The position numbers were made by a program, and so were the translations under genes. A DNA stretch of 64,000 nucleotides from Diprion similis (taxonomy: Eukaryota > Arthropoda > Insecta > Hymenoptera > Diprionidae): NCBI RefSeq assembly GCF_021155765.1, contig NC_060116.1, positions 248,001 to 312,000 on the forward strand. Direction: 5' to 3'. The notes under the pieces are model-generated. The model had not been told where the DNA came from. It searched no databases and saw nothing but the letters and a program-made list of their open reading frames with translations. This document shows, one piece after another, positions 38,741 through 47,715 of this stretch (within the stretch, counting starts at the first letter, position 1; each line of letters opens with the position of its first letter).

Positions 38741-39570
38741 CCGGTATGGAAAACCTTCGTTCGAGAGCAAAAAAACCGTTTTTGAGACGGAAGCGAGTGA
38801 GTGTGCCACCTATTACGAATAGAGAATGTGTGTGGGGACATAAGGAACTGTTTCCGGCAGTATGATCAATTTCAAATTTTGGCGCAGGTACGCCTGGTAT
38901 GAAAAACCTCCGTTCGAAGGCGAAAAAACCGTTCTTCGGACCGAAGCGAGTGAGTGTGCCACCTTTCACGAATAGAGTATGTTTGTGGGGATATAAAAAA
39001 CAACTCCAGAGAGTATGATTGATTTAACATTTTAGCGCGGGTACTTCCCGTGTGAAAAATCTCGGTTTGAAGGCGAAAAACCGTTTTTTGGACCGAAGCA
39101 AGTCAGTGTGCCACCTATCACAAATACAGTATGTGTGTGGGGATACAACAAACTACTTTCGAGGGTATGATCGATTCCAAATTTCGGACCAAAGCAAGTG
39201 AGTGTGCCACCTATCACGAGTACAGTATGTGTGTGTGGACTCGACAAACCACTTTCAAGGATAAATTCGATTTGAAATTTTGACGCGGGTAAATCCGGTA
39301 TGAAAAATCTTCGTTTGAGAGCGAAAAAACCGTTTTTGAGACCGAAGCGAGTGAGTGTGCCACCTATTACGAATACAGTATGTGTGTGGGGATATAACAA
39401 ACTACTTTCGAGAGTATGAATGATTTAAAATCTTGGCGCGGGTACTTCCGGTATGAAAAACCACCGTTTCAAGGCAAAAAAACCGTTTTTTAGACCGAAG
39501 CAAGCGAGTGTGCCACTTACCACGAATACAGTATGCGTGTGGGGACATAACAAAATACTTTGGAGAGTAT
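38741..39570. repeat. Second satellite, about 153-bp monomer (right part)
   Basis: The array resumes with 'ccggtatgg'. The phase motif lies at 38,883, 39,036, 39,284 and 39,437. The 248-bp step holds one monomer truncated by about 58 bp (around 39,185, where 'ttccaaatttcggaccaaag' joins two parts of the unit). The array ends near 39,570 at 'ggagagtatgatttt'. Open frames here, such as the one on the minus strand between 39,032 and 39,400, are repeat by-products. Confidence 0.9.
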
Positions 39571-40150
39571 GATTTTGAATTCTATGCACGCATTCTCTGA
39601 TAGGTCTGTATTCTCATGCAAACGATACGCCAGTTCACATTCTTAAGCGGCTCCCGACATCTTGTACCTTACATCTTTATACCGACGGAAGGTGAGTTCA
39701 CTTATTGACAAATTTCTTGAGAATAGTCCCTCCAAAATCCACATCACGTCGCTGTCGATATTTCATTGATCAATCATTACTTCCAGCGTATTCTCGTGTT
39801 GGCATACTTACTTAAAATTTTGTACATAGTACAAGTGTCTGTGGTAAAGATCACTATCGAGATACTGGAAAGCTCATAATCGTGGCAAATGAAGCTTATC
39901 CCTTCTCGCGACAAATCATCTCTTCTTCTTCTGTTGCCGTGAGATCGAACAATTTCAATTCTCTCAGTTATCGTTACTTATTCGATAAATAAACGTGGAA
40001 TAAGGATACGGGATGGAGTCATTTATTTTAGGTAATAGTTTGCACTTATTGCTCATAATTCATTATAGACTTAAATCTATTCGGCAATTCCGTTTATTCA
40101 GTCAAAAAATACAAGCATTGATGTACTTTGTCATATGGAATGGAATACTC
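39571..40150. other. Unassigned stretch between satellite and Polinton copy A
   Basis: No long open frame and no tandem repeat seen. It contains AATAAA signals on the plus strand near 39,985-40,000 and a donor-like 'gaaggtgagt' near 39,690, so it could be a worn transposon end or a host fragment. It ends with 'atactc' just before the AG that starts copy A. Homology to copy B begins only at 40,151, so this is true flank. Confidence 0.5.
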
Positions 40151-40636
40151 AGTAGTTAAGATATAAGAGTTCTGGCACACAATGGCGGCGTTTTGAGGGG
40201 GGGTTCCCCCCATTCCGACGGCGGGAAGCTCCAGGTTCGATAACGCTAGACCACTTGAGAAAAATTCCTGGGAATGCAGCCTTTCAGCTCATGCCGATAA
40301 TGAATGCAGTGGGTGGTAACGTAAATAAATCTGTGCATACTAAATTTCATCATGAATGCTGGATGCAGCTGTTGAAATAAATCTGTCACACATGAAAGAT
40401 TCTTAAAAAATTATTGAAAAATGCCAGATGTCGGTTAGGGGACGGTGGTGGGAGGAGCATGTCAAATTTGAAAGTAACAATTAGATACACTGAACAGATG
40501 TTTTTATTTTCCTCAATTACATTTAGTTTTGCAGCTTCTATATAATGATTGATCATATTATTATTAATTTAACAAATAACCTTATACATATTATTTTCTA
40601 CATCCTTACATTGAACATATTACTCTTAAAATTGGC
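40151..40636. repeat. Copy A left terminus and leader, non-coding
   Basis: Starts 'agtagttaagatataagag' and contains 'aatggcggcg' and a run of seven Gs, two Ts and six Cs. It matches the copy B left end but lacks about 150 bp of GC-rich sequence present there. The junction 'ccattccgacggcggg' shows a short 'ttc' microhomology, consistent with a deletion in A. The rest is AT-rich 3' flank of the MCP gene. TTTATT at 40,503-40,508 is an AATAAA signal on the minus strand. The matching right-hand inverted repeat is absent from copy A. Confidence 0.7.
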
Positions 40637-41747
40637 TTATACTAATTTCTTCACCGTACCACTAATCGGACTGTACTCAACGACTCGATCGTGCAAGATC
40701 ATACAGTAGGCTGCGGTGTTTTGGGGAAATTCTACGCTTGCTTTAAATTCCAGCCGGATGTCCACCGGTCCGGTTTTCAACGATTCATTTTGTTTCGAGC
40801 AATCGATGACGATCAGGGGCGCGCGGTTTATAAATTCACTTTTCGAGAGCAGAGGTTCGGCTTCCTTGTTGCAGTAGAATGTTTGAAACTGGACATACAT
40901 ATCGTACAGAATGACGTATTGATTATTGGAAATATCTAGGTTTAAATTTCCATATGGGTAACACTGTGAGTTGAGGAAGAGTTTCACATCTCTTATTCTA
41001 CAATGATCGAATTCGTTGGCATTTTTCAATGCTTCGTTTTTCCTTGCAGTTTGGAATCCCATTATGACGTATCTAGGCTTCTCCAGCTGCGTCGATGTCT
41101 TGACCGCCCAGACATGCCGCGTCGTTGACGGCAGCATCGGATACACGTACGTTTCCCGAGAACAAAAACTCATGGGAATGGCCGAGTCCTTAGTCCTGAA
41201 GTACAGCATTTAAATCGGTGTTAGTGCGTAGGAGAATCAACTGATGTTTAGCGTTAACGACGAATCGGCGATAATCCTCGGCGAATCCCAGCAGATGACG
41301 CAGCGGTATAAAGATATCAAAATTTCCTGCGTCATCGGCCAGGTTGATATCGGCGACGCTCAGCCGACCGGTGTTCTCCAAGCCATGCTGTTGCCCTGGG
41401 GTGAGAGATAAGTATCCCTTCATGATGCTGGTGATGCCCACACTTTTATTTCGATCAATTTCCACACCGTTCAACTCGTAACGTATTTCCTCAAACATTT
41501 GGCAAACAGCCATGTTGACCAATTTTGTAGTGGCTACCATGGAATAATCTTCTTTTGTAACTTTCCCGTGAATGTGCAGGGAGATTTTTTCTGGTAGCAC
41601 GCACTCGTTCTGATTTTGAACGGAAATGCGAATTTCATCGTTATTCCCGAAGGTCGATGATGCAAATGGCTGATGACCGTGAACCTCAAAGTGTGCGATC
41701 GTTTCGTTGGATGTCACGGGTTTCTGTATTCTTATTGTTTCCTCCAT
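40637..41747 (-). pseudogene. MCP: Major capsid protein, copy A (pseudogene)
   Basis: Remnant of the Polinton double-jelly-roll major capsid gene, the hexon-like shell protein. ATG at 41,745-41,747. The N-terminal frame runs to 41,190 and holds the family signature around 'RYELNGVEIDR'. About 105 bp present in copy B are then missing between 'gagtcctt' and 'ctgaagtac', and the frame shifts. The C-terminal part continues in another frame from about 41,200 to a stop at 40,637, four codons earlier than in copy B. Identity rests on colinearity with copy B and the conserved signature. Confidence 0.85.
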
Positions 41748-41963
41748 GGTGACACGCACAGGATGCAGCGAACACGAATTTTTATTTTCTTAAATTTCCA
41801 CGTAATCAAAGACCTGGACTCTGGAGGAACCGAGCGTTCAGAGGTGTCAGCTTCGGCAAAGATGTCAGCTTCGTCAATGGTACTGAACGACTGATGATAT
41901 TTGGCCATGACGTCTCGGTTTGATAACTTTTGCCCGACTTTTTCGTCTGAAATACAATCCCCA

Positions 41964-42665
41964 TTATTTCACCGATTTTACATGTAAGCGTACAGTTATT
42001 GTTTCTCCGCGAAAATTATTCAACTTGTCGTTTTGATCGACTATCCGCAGCTGTATATTGTGTATCGACTGTACAGCGATTGAGAGGTGAATAATGTTGG
42101 CGGGAACTTCAACAATCTTATATCAAGATGGGACGGTGGGGAAAAATTCGTGAATCGTGTGAGCCCGACGCCCGTTTATGCACGTCCCTGTGGTTATGTT
42201 GTACTCGACGCGTATGTTATTAACTTTCAGTATAGCTACCGGTAATTCGGACTTATGCATAACGTCCCGTGCTAGCTCAACCGCTTTCAACTCCAATAAT
42301 CGGCCAATGGAATCCTTGGGTTCAAAGTCTACTACTTGATTGCACGTAACTTCACTGTTTAGCTCGTTGTTGCTGGCCTGCAGACTAAGGGAGATGTCGG
42401 CAGGTGGTTCCTTGTGCAGAAAACTTTGGATATCTTCAATTTCGTAGCTGCCTGTGGGTATCGTAATGACTGCCCGGGTGTTGTCCGCTCGCTCCAGGTA
42501 AAATTTATTACACTTCTCTTGAATATTGGGTATTGAATTGAATGTCATGAACTCGACGAGCCCGAGAACATAGTTTTTCGTCGACGATAACTCGATTGGG
42601 GGAAAATATTGAGCCTCTAGCAGGGACGAGGTGCCCGACAGTGTTAACGACAATGATTCCGTCAT
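41964..42665 (-). pseudogene. mCP: Penton-like minor capsid protein, copy A (nonsense)
   Basis: Starts at ATG 42,663-42,665, equivalent to copy B 54,205. The frame is open to a TGA at 42,123-42,125, where copy B has a Gly codon. The remaining roughly 50 codons to 41,964 are still recognisable. A minus-strand TATA box is kept at 42,695-42,702. In Polintons this protein is the predicted single-jelly-roll penton. The lesion alone would remove the C-terminal quarter. Confidence 0.85.
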
Positions 42666-42697
42666 GACTGATGCTCGCCCATGTGACACCGCCCTTT

Positions 42698-43111
42698 TTA
42701 TAGCTGTCCTTTAAGTAATTTGAGGCACAAGTGACCACAAATCACAGTATCGTATTCCTGATACCTCCTATGATTGTATTTTACGCTACCAACACCGAGA
42801 TAGTTCATCGAATCCCTAGGTGGTTGCAAATTACCAAAACTATCGAAATACACAACGTTATCACCGTTTTTCCTATATGCAACCCAATGTGTCCCAGGAC
42901 CGTTCTTAGCATCAAGATTAATAATTGCAGATTCTTGCTTCTTCGGTCCTGATGATGGTAGACCATTCCGCATTAAAACACCGCGAAAATGTGAAATTCT
43001 CATATCTTGAGCGTATTTGTGTAAATCAACGTTGGTGAGTGCTCGGCGTGGTAGCTTTGTTAGTTTTTTGCCAGTTGTAATTACAGACCCATGCCACTGC
43101 GGTAGGATCAC
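42698..43111 (-). CDS. PRO: Adenain-like cysteine protease, copy A
   Basis: 137 codons if read from a GTG at 43,111. The first in-frame ATG is codon 37 (43,001-43,003). It is the Polinton maturation protease, related to adenoviral adenain and Ulp1 proteases, predicted to process capsid precursors. The triad is visible: His75 in 'GTHWVAY', Asp90 in 'YFDSFG' and Cys125 in 'CGHLCL'. It differs from copy B by five residues, all in the C-terminal 40, while bases 42,811-43,153 are identical to copy B. It is the only unbroken gene of copy A. The true N-terminus is uncertain; see copy B. Confidence 0.8.
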   Translation of the reverse strand: MILPQWHGSVITTGKKLTKLPRRALTNVDLHKYAQDMRISHFRGVLMRNGLPSSGPKKQESAIINLDAKNGPGTHWVAYRKNGDNVVYFDSFGNLQPPRDSMNYLGVGSVKYNHRRYQEYDTVICGHLCLKLLKGQL

Positions 43112-43876
43112 AGGTATAATCCCTTGTCCAACGCAATCGCCTCCATTGTTGCATTGTGTCGTTTGGTCTCACTCAACTGATGTTTGTTGGCGCTAGCCTC
43201 GTTGACCGTTATGCCTGCAGCACTACCTGCTAGAGCCCCCGTTGCGCTTAGACCAGCCAAAATTGGAATGGAGAGGGGTAGGATGCCGCCAATTATTTCG
43301 GGCACGGGTATAACACAGGGCACACGAACATTCTTCCCTGCCTCACGCGCAGCCGCACGAGCCACCGCCGACTCGACAGCTTTATGACCTGGTCGCATGG
43401 AGGCTTTTGCCGCCCTAATGATAGATTTGAGATTTATCGTCCTCTTCTGCTGTTCAGACTTCCCACCCGTTGAGGGTTTTTTCTGTGACTTCGCACCGGC
43501 TCCAAGTTTTGACATCTTCCTTGCTAAACCCATACGGAGTTTAGATTTAGCTTTCATGGTGTTGGTGACTCCCCACGCGACAGCTTTTTCACCCACACCA
43601 GCGTCCTTGGCTAAAACACGATTCCACGCCTTCTCGGCAAGCACTTTGTCAGCCAGATTTCTCACAGCGATATCTCGATTCCTTGCATATGCAATGTCGT
43701 GATCTTCACATGCAGCGTTCACTGGATTCATACCCGGATCACCGCATGCCAATCTCTTGACCAATTTTGTTCCGGGCCCGCAGTACTGATACCTAGGCAC
43801 GTGCAATTCAACTGGGAGATGATCGATGATTTTGTTTAGCAAAACCACCGCGTCTCTTACGTGTGCACGTCTTCAT
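43108..43876 (-). pseudogene. PLA2-domain protein, copy A (frameshift near start)
   Basis: Equivalent to copy B 54,648-55,430. The ATG at 43,874-43,876 is kept, but the Gly-rich stretch after codon 9 is 2 bp shorter than in copy B, shifting the frame. From about 43,848 the frame is open for 246 codons to the stop at 43,108. It keeps the calcium loop YCGPGT and the catalytic 'CEDHDIAY' segment, a parvovirus-VP1-type phospholipase A2 domain. Unlike copy B it has no mid-gene stop. Confidence 0.8.
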
Positions 43877-43963
43877 AGTCGAACAGCAACAAAAACGAGT
43901 TCTATGAAAGGATGAATTTATATGCGGTCATCTTAGTTCTCGTTGCCGCGTTAACAGAGCATC

Positions 43964-45313
43964 ATGAGATTTCAAGATCAGACGGAAAAACTACCTGTTG
44001 CAAATTTCGACAAAACACATCGTCGGGTAAAGAAGAAGAAAGAGAAACGTCATGGAAAATTACCACCAAATACCGTGAGGGCAATTTTTTGCGGCCCATC
44101 GAATTGTGGTAAAACGAACGCTCTCCTCTCACTAATCACTAGGGTGGCACTTATTTCGGTAATTTTTGAATTTCGATTAGTTCACCCACTAGAGTGGTTC
44201 TAAATATTTGAAAAATAATTCCCTAATTTTTTCAGATTTTTACCTGAACTTTAACACGAACCTCCAAGAGGGTGAATTTCCGCCGTTTAAAATACACGTG
44301 TTTCGGACACATAAAAAATAAAAATTCTATTATAATAGTAATAATGTCTGAAAAAAATCTGTAACTGCGAAGTTCAGTGGAGATTAGTGCTACTCTATGA
44401 GAAAAATCCACATCATCTATACCACCCAATCTAACCGAATTACACAACTTGAAATCTGACTGTTCATGAGAAGTGTAATTCGTTTAGATTGTCTGAAATG
44501 AGGATGTGGATTTTTTCTCTGAGGGTAGCGGTAATACCCATTAAAACCTGGCAGTGTCAGATTTTTTAAAACATTATTACGCTGACAATAAAATATTTGT
44601 AATGTATGTGTCCGAAACACGTGTATTTTAAATGGAGGAAATCCACCCTCTTGGAGGTACGTGTTAGAGTCAAGGTGGAAGTCTGAAAAAATTAGGAAAT
44701 TATTTTTGAATAATCTGGAACCACTCTAGGGGGTGAACTCATCGAAATTAAAAAATTACCCAAATGAGAGTCACCCTACTAATCACCCATGGCAACGGAT
44801 TGAGATTCGAAAATGTCTACGTTTATTCAAAATCCCTCATTCAGCCAAAATCTCAATTTTTGGGAAAGTTACTAGAATCCGTGCAGGATGTGGGCTATTT
44901 TCCGTCTGGTGAGAACGATCAGGTTGTCAAACCAGAAGAGGCCCACCCTAACTCTGTTATGATTTTTGACGATGTGGCGTGTGAGAAGCAGGATAATATC
45001 AGAGCTTACTTCAGCATGGGCAGGCATCGCGACGTCGATAGCTTTTATCTTAGTCAAACGTATGCACGTATTCCGAAACACCTGGTGCATGACAATGCAA
45101 ACTTATTGGTGCTATTTCGACAAGATGAAATGAATCTGAAACATATCTACAAACGATCATGTGAACACTGACATGACATATCAACAACTTAATGACTCAT
45201 GCTCGGCATGCTGGAATGAAGGTAAATAAAGTTTTGTCGTAATTGAAAAGGATAGTGAAATCAACGAGGGAAGATACAGGAGGGGGTTTGACTGCTTAAT
45301 AAGCATAAACTAA
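43964..45313 (+). pseudogene. Packaging ATPase, copy A (split by MITE)
   Basis: Starts at ATG 43,964 and is open through the Walker A motif 'GPSNCGKTN'. It is interrupted at 44,140 by a 639-bp hAT-like MITE with an 8-bp target duplication. The gene resumes after 44,786 with the Walker B region 'VMIFDDVAC' and 'SQTYARIPKH'. A 1-bp insertion near 45,150 ('ctacaaacgatc' against 'ctacaacgatc' in B) ends the frame at 45,171. The position equivalent to the copy B stop is 45,311-45,313. Confidence 0.85.
44140..44778. mobile_element. hAT-like foldback MITE, 639 bp
   Basis: Flanked by an exact 8-bp duplication CTAATCAC (44,132-44,139 and 44,779-44,786). Copy B shows the empty site with CTAATCAC once (55,685-55,692). 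Ends begin TAGGGTG on each strand. The two arms are inverted repeats for nearly the whole length: for example 'aatacacgtgtttcggac' near 44,290 pairs with 'gtccgaaacacgtgtatt' near 44,611, with the symmetry centre near 44,460. There is no transposase. TSD length and TAGGG-type ends fit hAT. A hairpin-forming transcript is possible. Confidence 0.9.
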
Positions 45314-45355
45314 CGCAAACTTGCACAGTTCAAATGTGACGATCAAGTCGGCAAC

Positions 45356-46302
45356 ATGGAGATTTCAAGATTCGTGAGCATAGCGATCCGTTGAGTTAAA
45401 TATCGAAAGCAAGCGATGTCATACGTCGGAAGCACGAGATGATCAAGTTGGACAAAGACACGACCGAGCAGGTTATGGGGGAGGTGTTCAAGCCCCTCGT
45501 AACGCCGTTGCAAAAATTGGTGGATACTTCGAAGCAGCAGCAGCAGCAGCATATTAAAGAAGAAATTAAAACAGAACCGTCTAATATGACAATGAAAAAA
45601 TAAGAAAAAGATGATACGAATACCGAGGATGGCGAGGATGAGGATGAGAATATGGATGATGAGGAGGATTTCAAGGATGCACACGATAAAACACTGGAAT
45701 TTGGTAAAATTTCCACTACAAGCACACCGGTGAGGAAAACAGTGAATTCCGTCGCGCGATATTCGAAAATGTTCAGCAGAAGTAAGAAGAAGGATTTAGA
45801 TACAGCATATGGCGTTCAAAAGTTGGTAAACAGTATGATGATTAGAGATTCACAAATTAGTTTCGTCGATAATCTGATCAACGTGGGAGATGAAAGTTAC
45901 CAGAGTACGCCAGGGTTACTCGAATTATTGTTCAAAAAATCGCTCAATGCCACGGTTGTGAATAATACGGACAAGAATAATTATATAAAAATTGTAAGGA
46001 CGACAAATGAACATCGGAAACGATACCAAGCCGATGGAAGTCTTCGCGACGATCCAAAAAGTGCTAAGTATAGAAATTTCATTGCACAACATCTCGACTT
46101 GCCAAAAAAGTCGAGCTTACCCGAAAATAAGATTGCGCGAAAGGAGAGGCAAGAAGTGGATTACGTCTACTGGGATGATTCAAATGAAACTGTAGATCGT
46201 CTTCGACTACTAATGGCGTCGCATGCTGCGGGAAATACCAGCCATTCCAATGAAATAGTCGCCATTATTGAAGAGCTGCGGGAAGCTGGAATCATTTATT
46301 AG
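45356..46302 (+). pseudogene. Conserved Polinton protein, copy A (broken N-terminus)
   Basis: Equivalent to copy B 56,261-57,209. The N-terminal third is wrecked: a 1-bp loss just after the ATG at 45,356, a TAA near 45,395 and another TAA at about 45,601. From 45,652 the frame is open for 216 codons with the conserved core (short motifs 'IRDSQISF' and 'GLLELLF', then a 'KYRNFI' segment) and ends with TAG at 46,300-46,302. Copy A keeps the original C-terminus, which is cut by a TAA in copy B. Confidence 0.75.
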
Positions 46303-46348
46303 TGGTAGATCGGCATACATTCGTCATTCCGTCGGTGACCACCTAGCG

Positions 46349-46768
46349 ATGAGCATAGATATATTTGGACGACAGTTGGGCCGTGGTGGGGGTGAAAAAT
46401 TTATTCATGGACCTCCAGGCGTCGGATTTGAAATCACTCCGGACAACCAGTACGATTTGGACGGTGAACGATTGTGTAACATAGCCGATACTTAGCAGCC
46501 CAACGATGCTGTTACCCTGAAAGTTCTAGATAGTTTGAGAGAATCGTATGAAGAGCGCATGACGAGAATCGACGAGATCCTTAAACCGGTGCGCGCGCGT
46601 AACAGGAGTAATCACGATAACGTATTTAGATTATTGGATCTTGCTCGGAAGCTTAATGTACGAGTAACGTTACTGGAGGAAACCAGCAAGGTATCAGTTC
46701 CGATTGAGGATCAAAAGTGGTTGTAAGAAGATTTGAAAAATCGAGCGGCAAAGAGCAAGAAACAATGA
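46349..46768 (+). pseudogene. Coiled-coil Polinton protein, copy A (nonsense)
   Basis: Colinear with the intact 139-codon gene of copy B. ATG at 46,349. A TAG at 46,493-46,495 replaces a Gln codon after 48 residues, and a further TAA lies near 46,723. The end at 46,766-46,768 keeps the ATGA overlap with the integrase start, as in copy B. The conserved 'GPPGVGF' and 'DNQYDLDG' segments are still readable. Confidence 0.75.
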
Positions 46769-47641
46769 AGGCGACAATAGCGACTGAACGTCACAGACTG
46801 GCGCGACGCAATTGTCCGCGCCGATTCGTAGATGGACGCGGACTCGATAAGACCTGGCAAGCAGATCTCGTTGACATAACCGCATATAGCTCGCACAACA
46901 AGGGCTACAAATACCTGCTTACAATCATCGACATATTTTCCAAGTACGCGTGTGCGGTGCCGATAAAGTCCAAGAGTGGGAAAGATGTAACTACCGCCAT
47001 GAAATTTGTACTAACACAGAACCGCATCCCAAAGCATTTACACGTCGATCAGGGCAGAGAATTTAATATCAACATGTATTCGACATTTAGCAATTTAAGG
47101 GCGTCTATATGCGAGTGATTTAATCGAACGTTGAAAAATAAAATGTGGAAGCGGTTTACTCTCCGAGAATCTCACAAGTGGATTGACATTCTCCGCGATC
47201 TAATGAAATCATACAAAAACACCGAGCATCGCACTGAAGCCGGTGGATGTCAGCACAGTCAACGAAAAACAACTATATCGAAGCATTTACAAGCCCCGCC
47301 AAATCAAGCGGAGTAATCGGAAGCGGAAATTCAAAGTTGGCGATCGAGCCCGGATCAGCAAGTACAAAAATGTATTCGAAAAAGGCTATGCACCCAACTG
47401 GACATCGGAAATATTCACCGTGAGCGAGGTGAAAAATACCAATCCCCCGACGTACAAACTTACCGATTATCAAGATCAATCCATCGAAGAAGGCTTCTAT
47501 GAGGAAGAACTCAATTAAGTGAAATATCCCGATGGCTTCCTGGTGGAGAAAGTATAACGCAAACGTGGAAATCAGCTCTATGTAGAGTGGTTGGGATTTG
47601 ACAATTTACACAATAGTTAGATAAATAAAGCAGACATGTAA
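46765..47641 (+). pseudogene. INT: Integrase, copy A (deleted and nonsense)
   Basis: ATG at 46,765-46,767 overlapping the previous stop (ATGA). The frame keeps the first two acidic residues ('WQADLVD', 'HVDQGREF') and has a Cys codon where copy B has TAG. About 39 bp after 'GREF' are missing and a TGA follows 'ASICE', so the catalytic Glu is followed at once by a stop. More stops occur before the chromodomain region, which ends at 47,639-47,641. An AATAAA follows at 47,671-47,676. Confidence 0.85.
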
Positions 47642-47670
47642 CATAATTTCTATGTATTTTTCAAAATAAC

Positions 47671-47676
47671 AATAAA
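47671..47676 (+). terminator. AATAAA polyadenylation signal, copy A
   Basis: AATAAA 30 bp after the integrase end, in sequence identical to the copy B site at 58,616-58,621. It probably ended the rightward transcripts. Confidence 0.55.
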
Positions 47677-47715
47677 ACATACAGTTATACGAGTTCTTTC
47701 CGATGTGCACTTATA

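Noticed and set aside
37216..39400. Minus-strand frames of 90-217 codons in the 153-bp satellite
   Set aside because: The products repeat the monomer ('GGTLTRFGLKNGFFALERRF' type) and run into the unrelated insertion; no gene support.
40691..43702. Plus-strand open frames opposite the copy A capsid, protease and PLA2 genes
   Set aside because: They mirror the real minus-strand genes, recur at matching places in copy B and look like no known protein.
44232..44620. Two minus-strand frames inside the MITE
   Set aside because: The element is a palindrome without a transposase; the frames are accidental.
45343..45725. Minus-strand Ser/Ile/Cys-rich frames opposite the unknown-role Polinton gene (also 56,102-56,776)
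   Set aside because: Low-complexity antisense of the acidic and Gln-rich segment.
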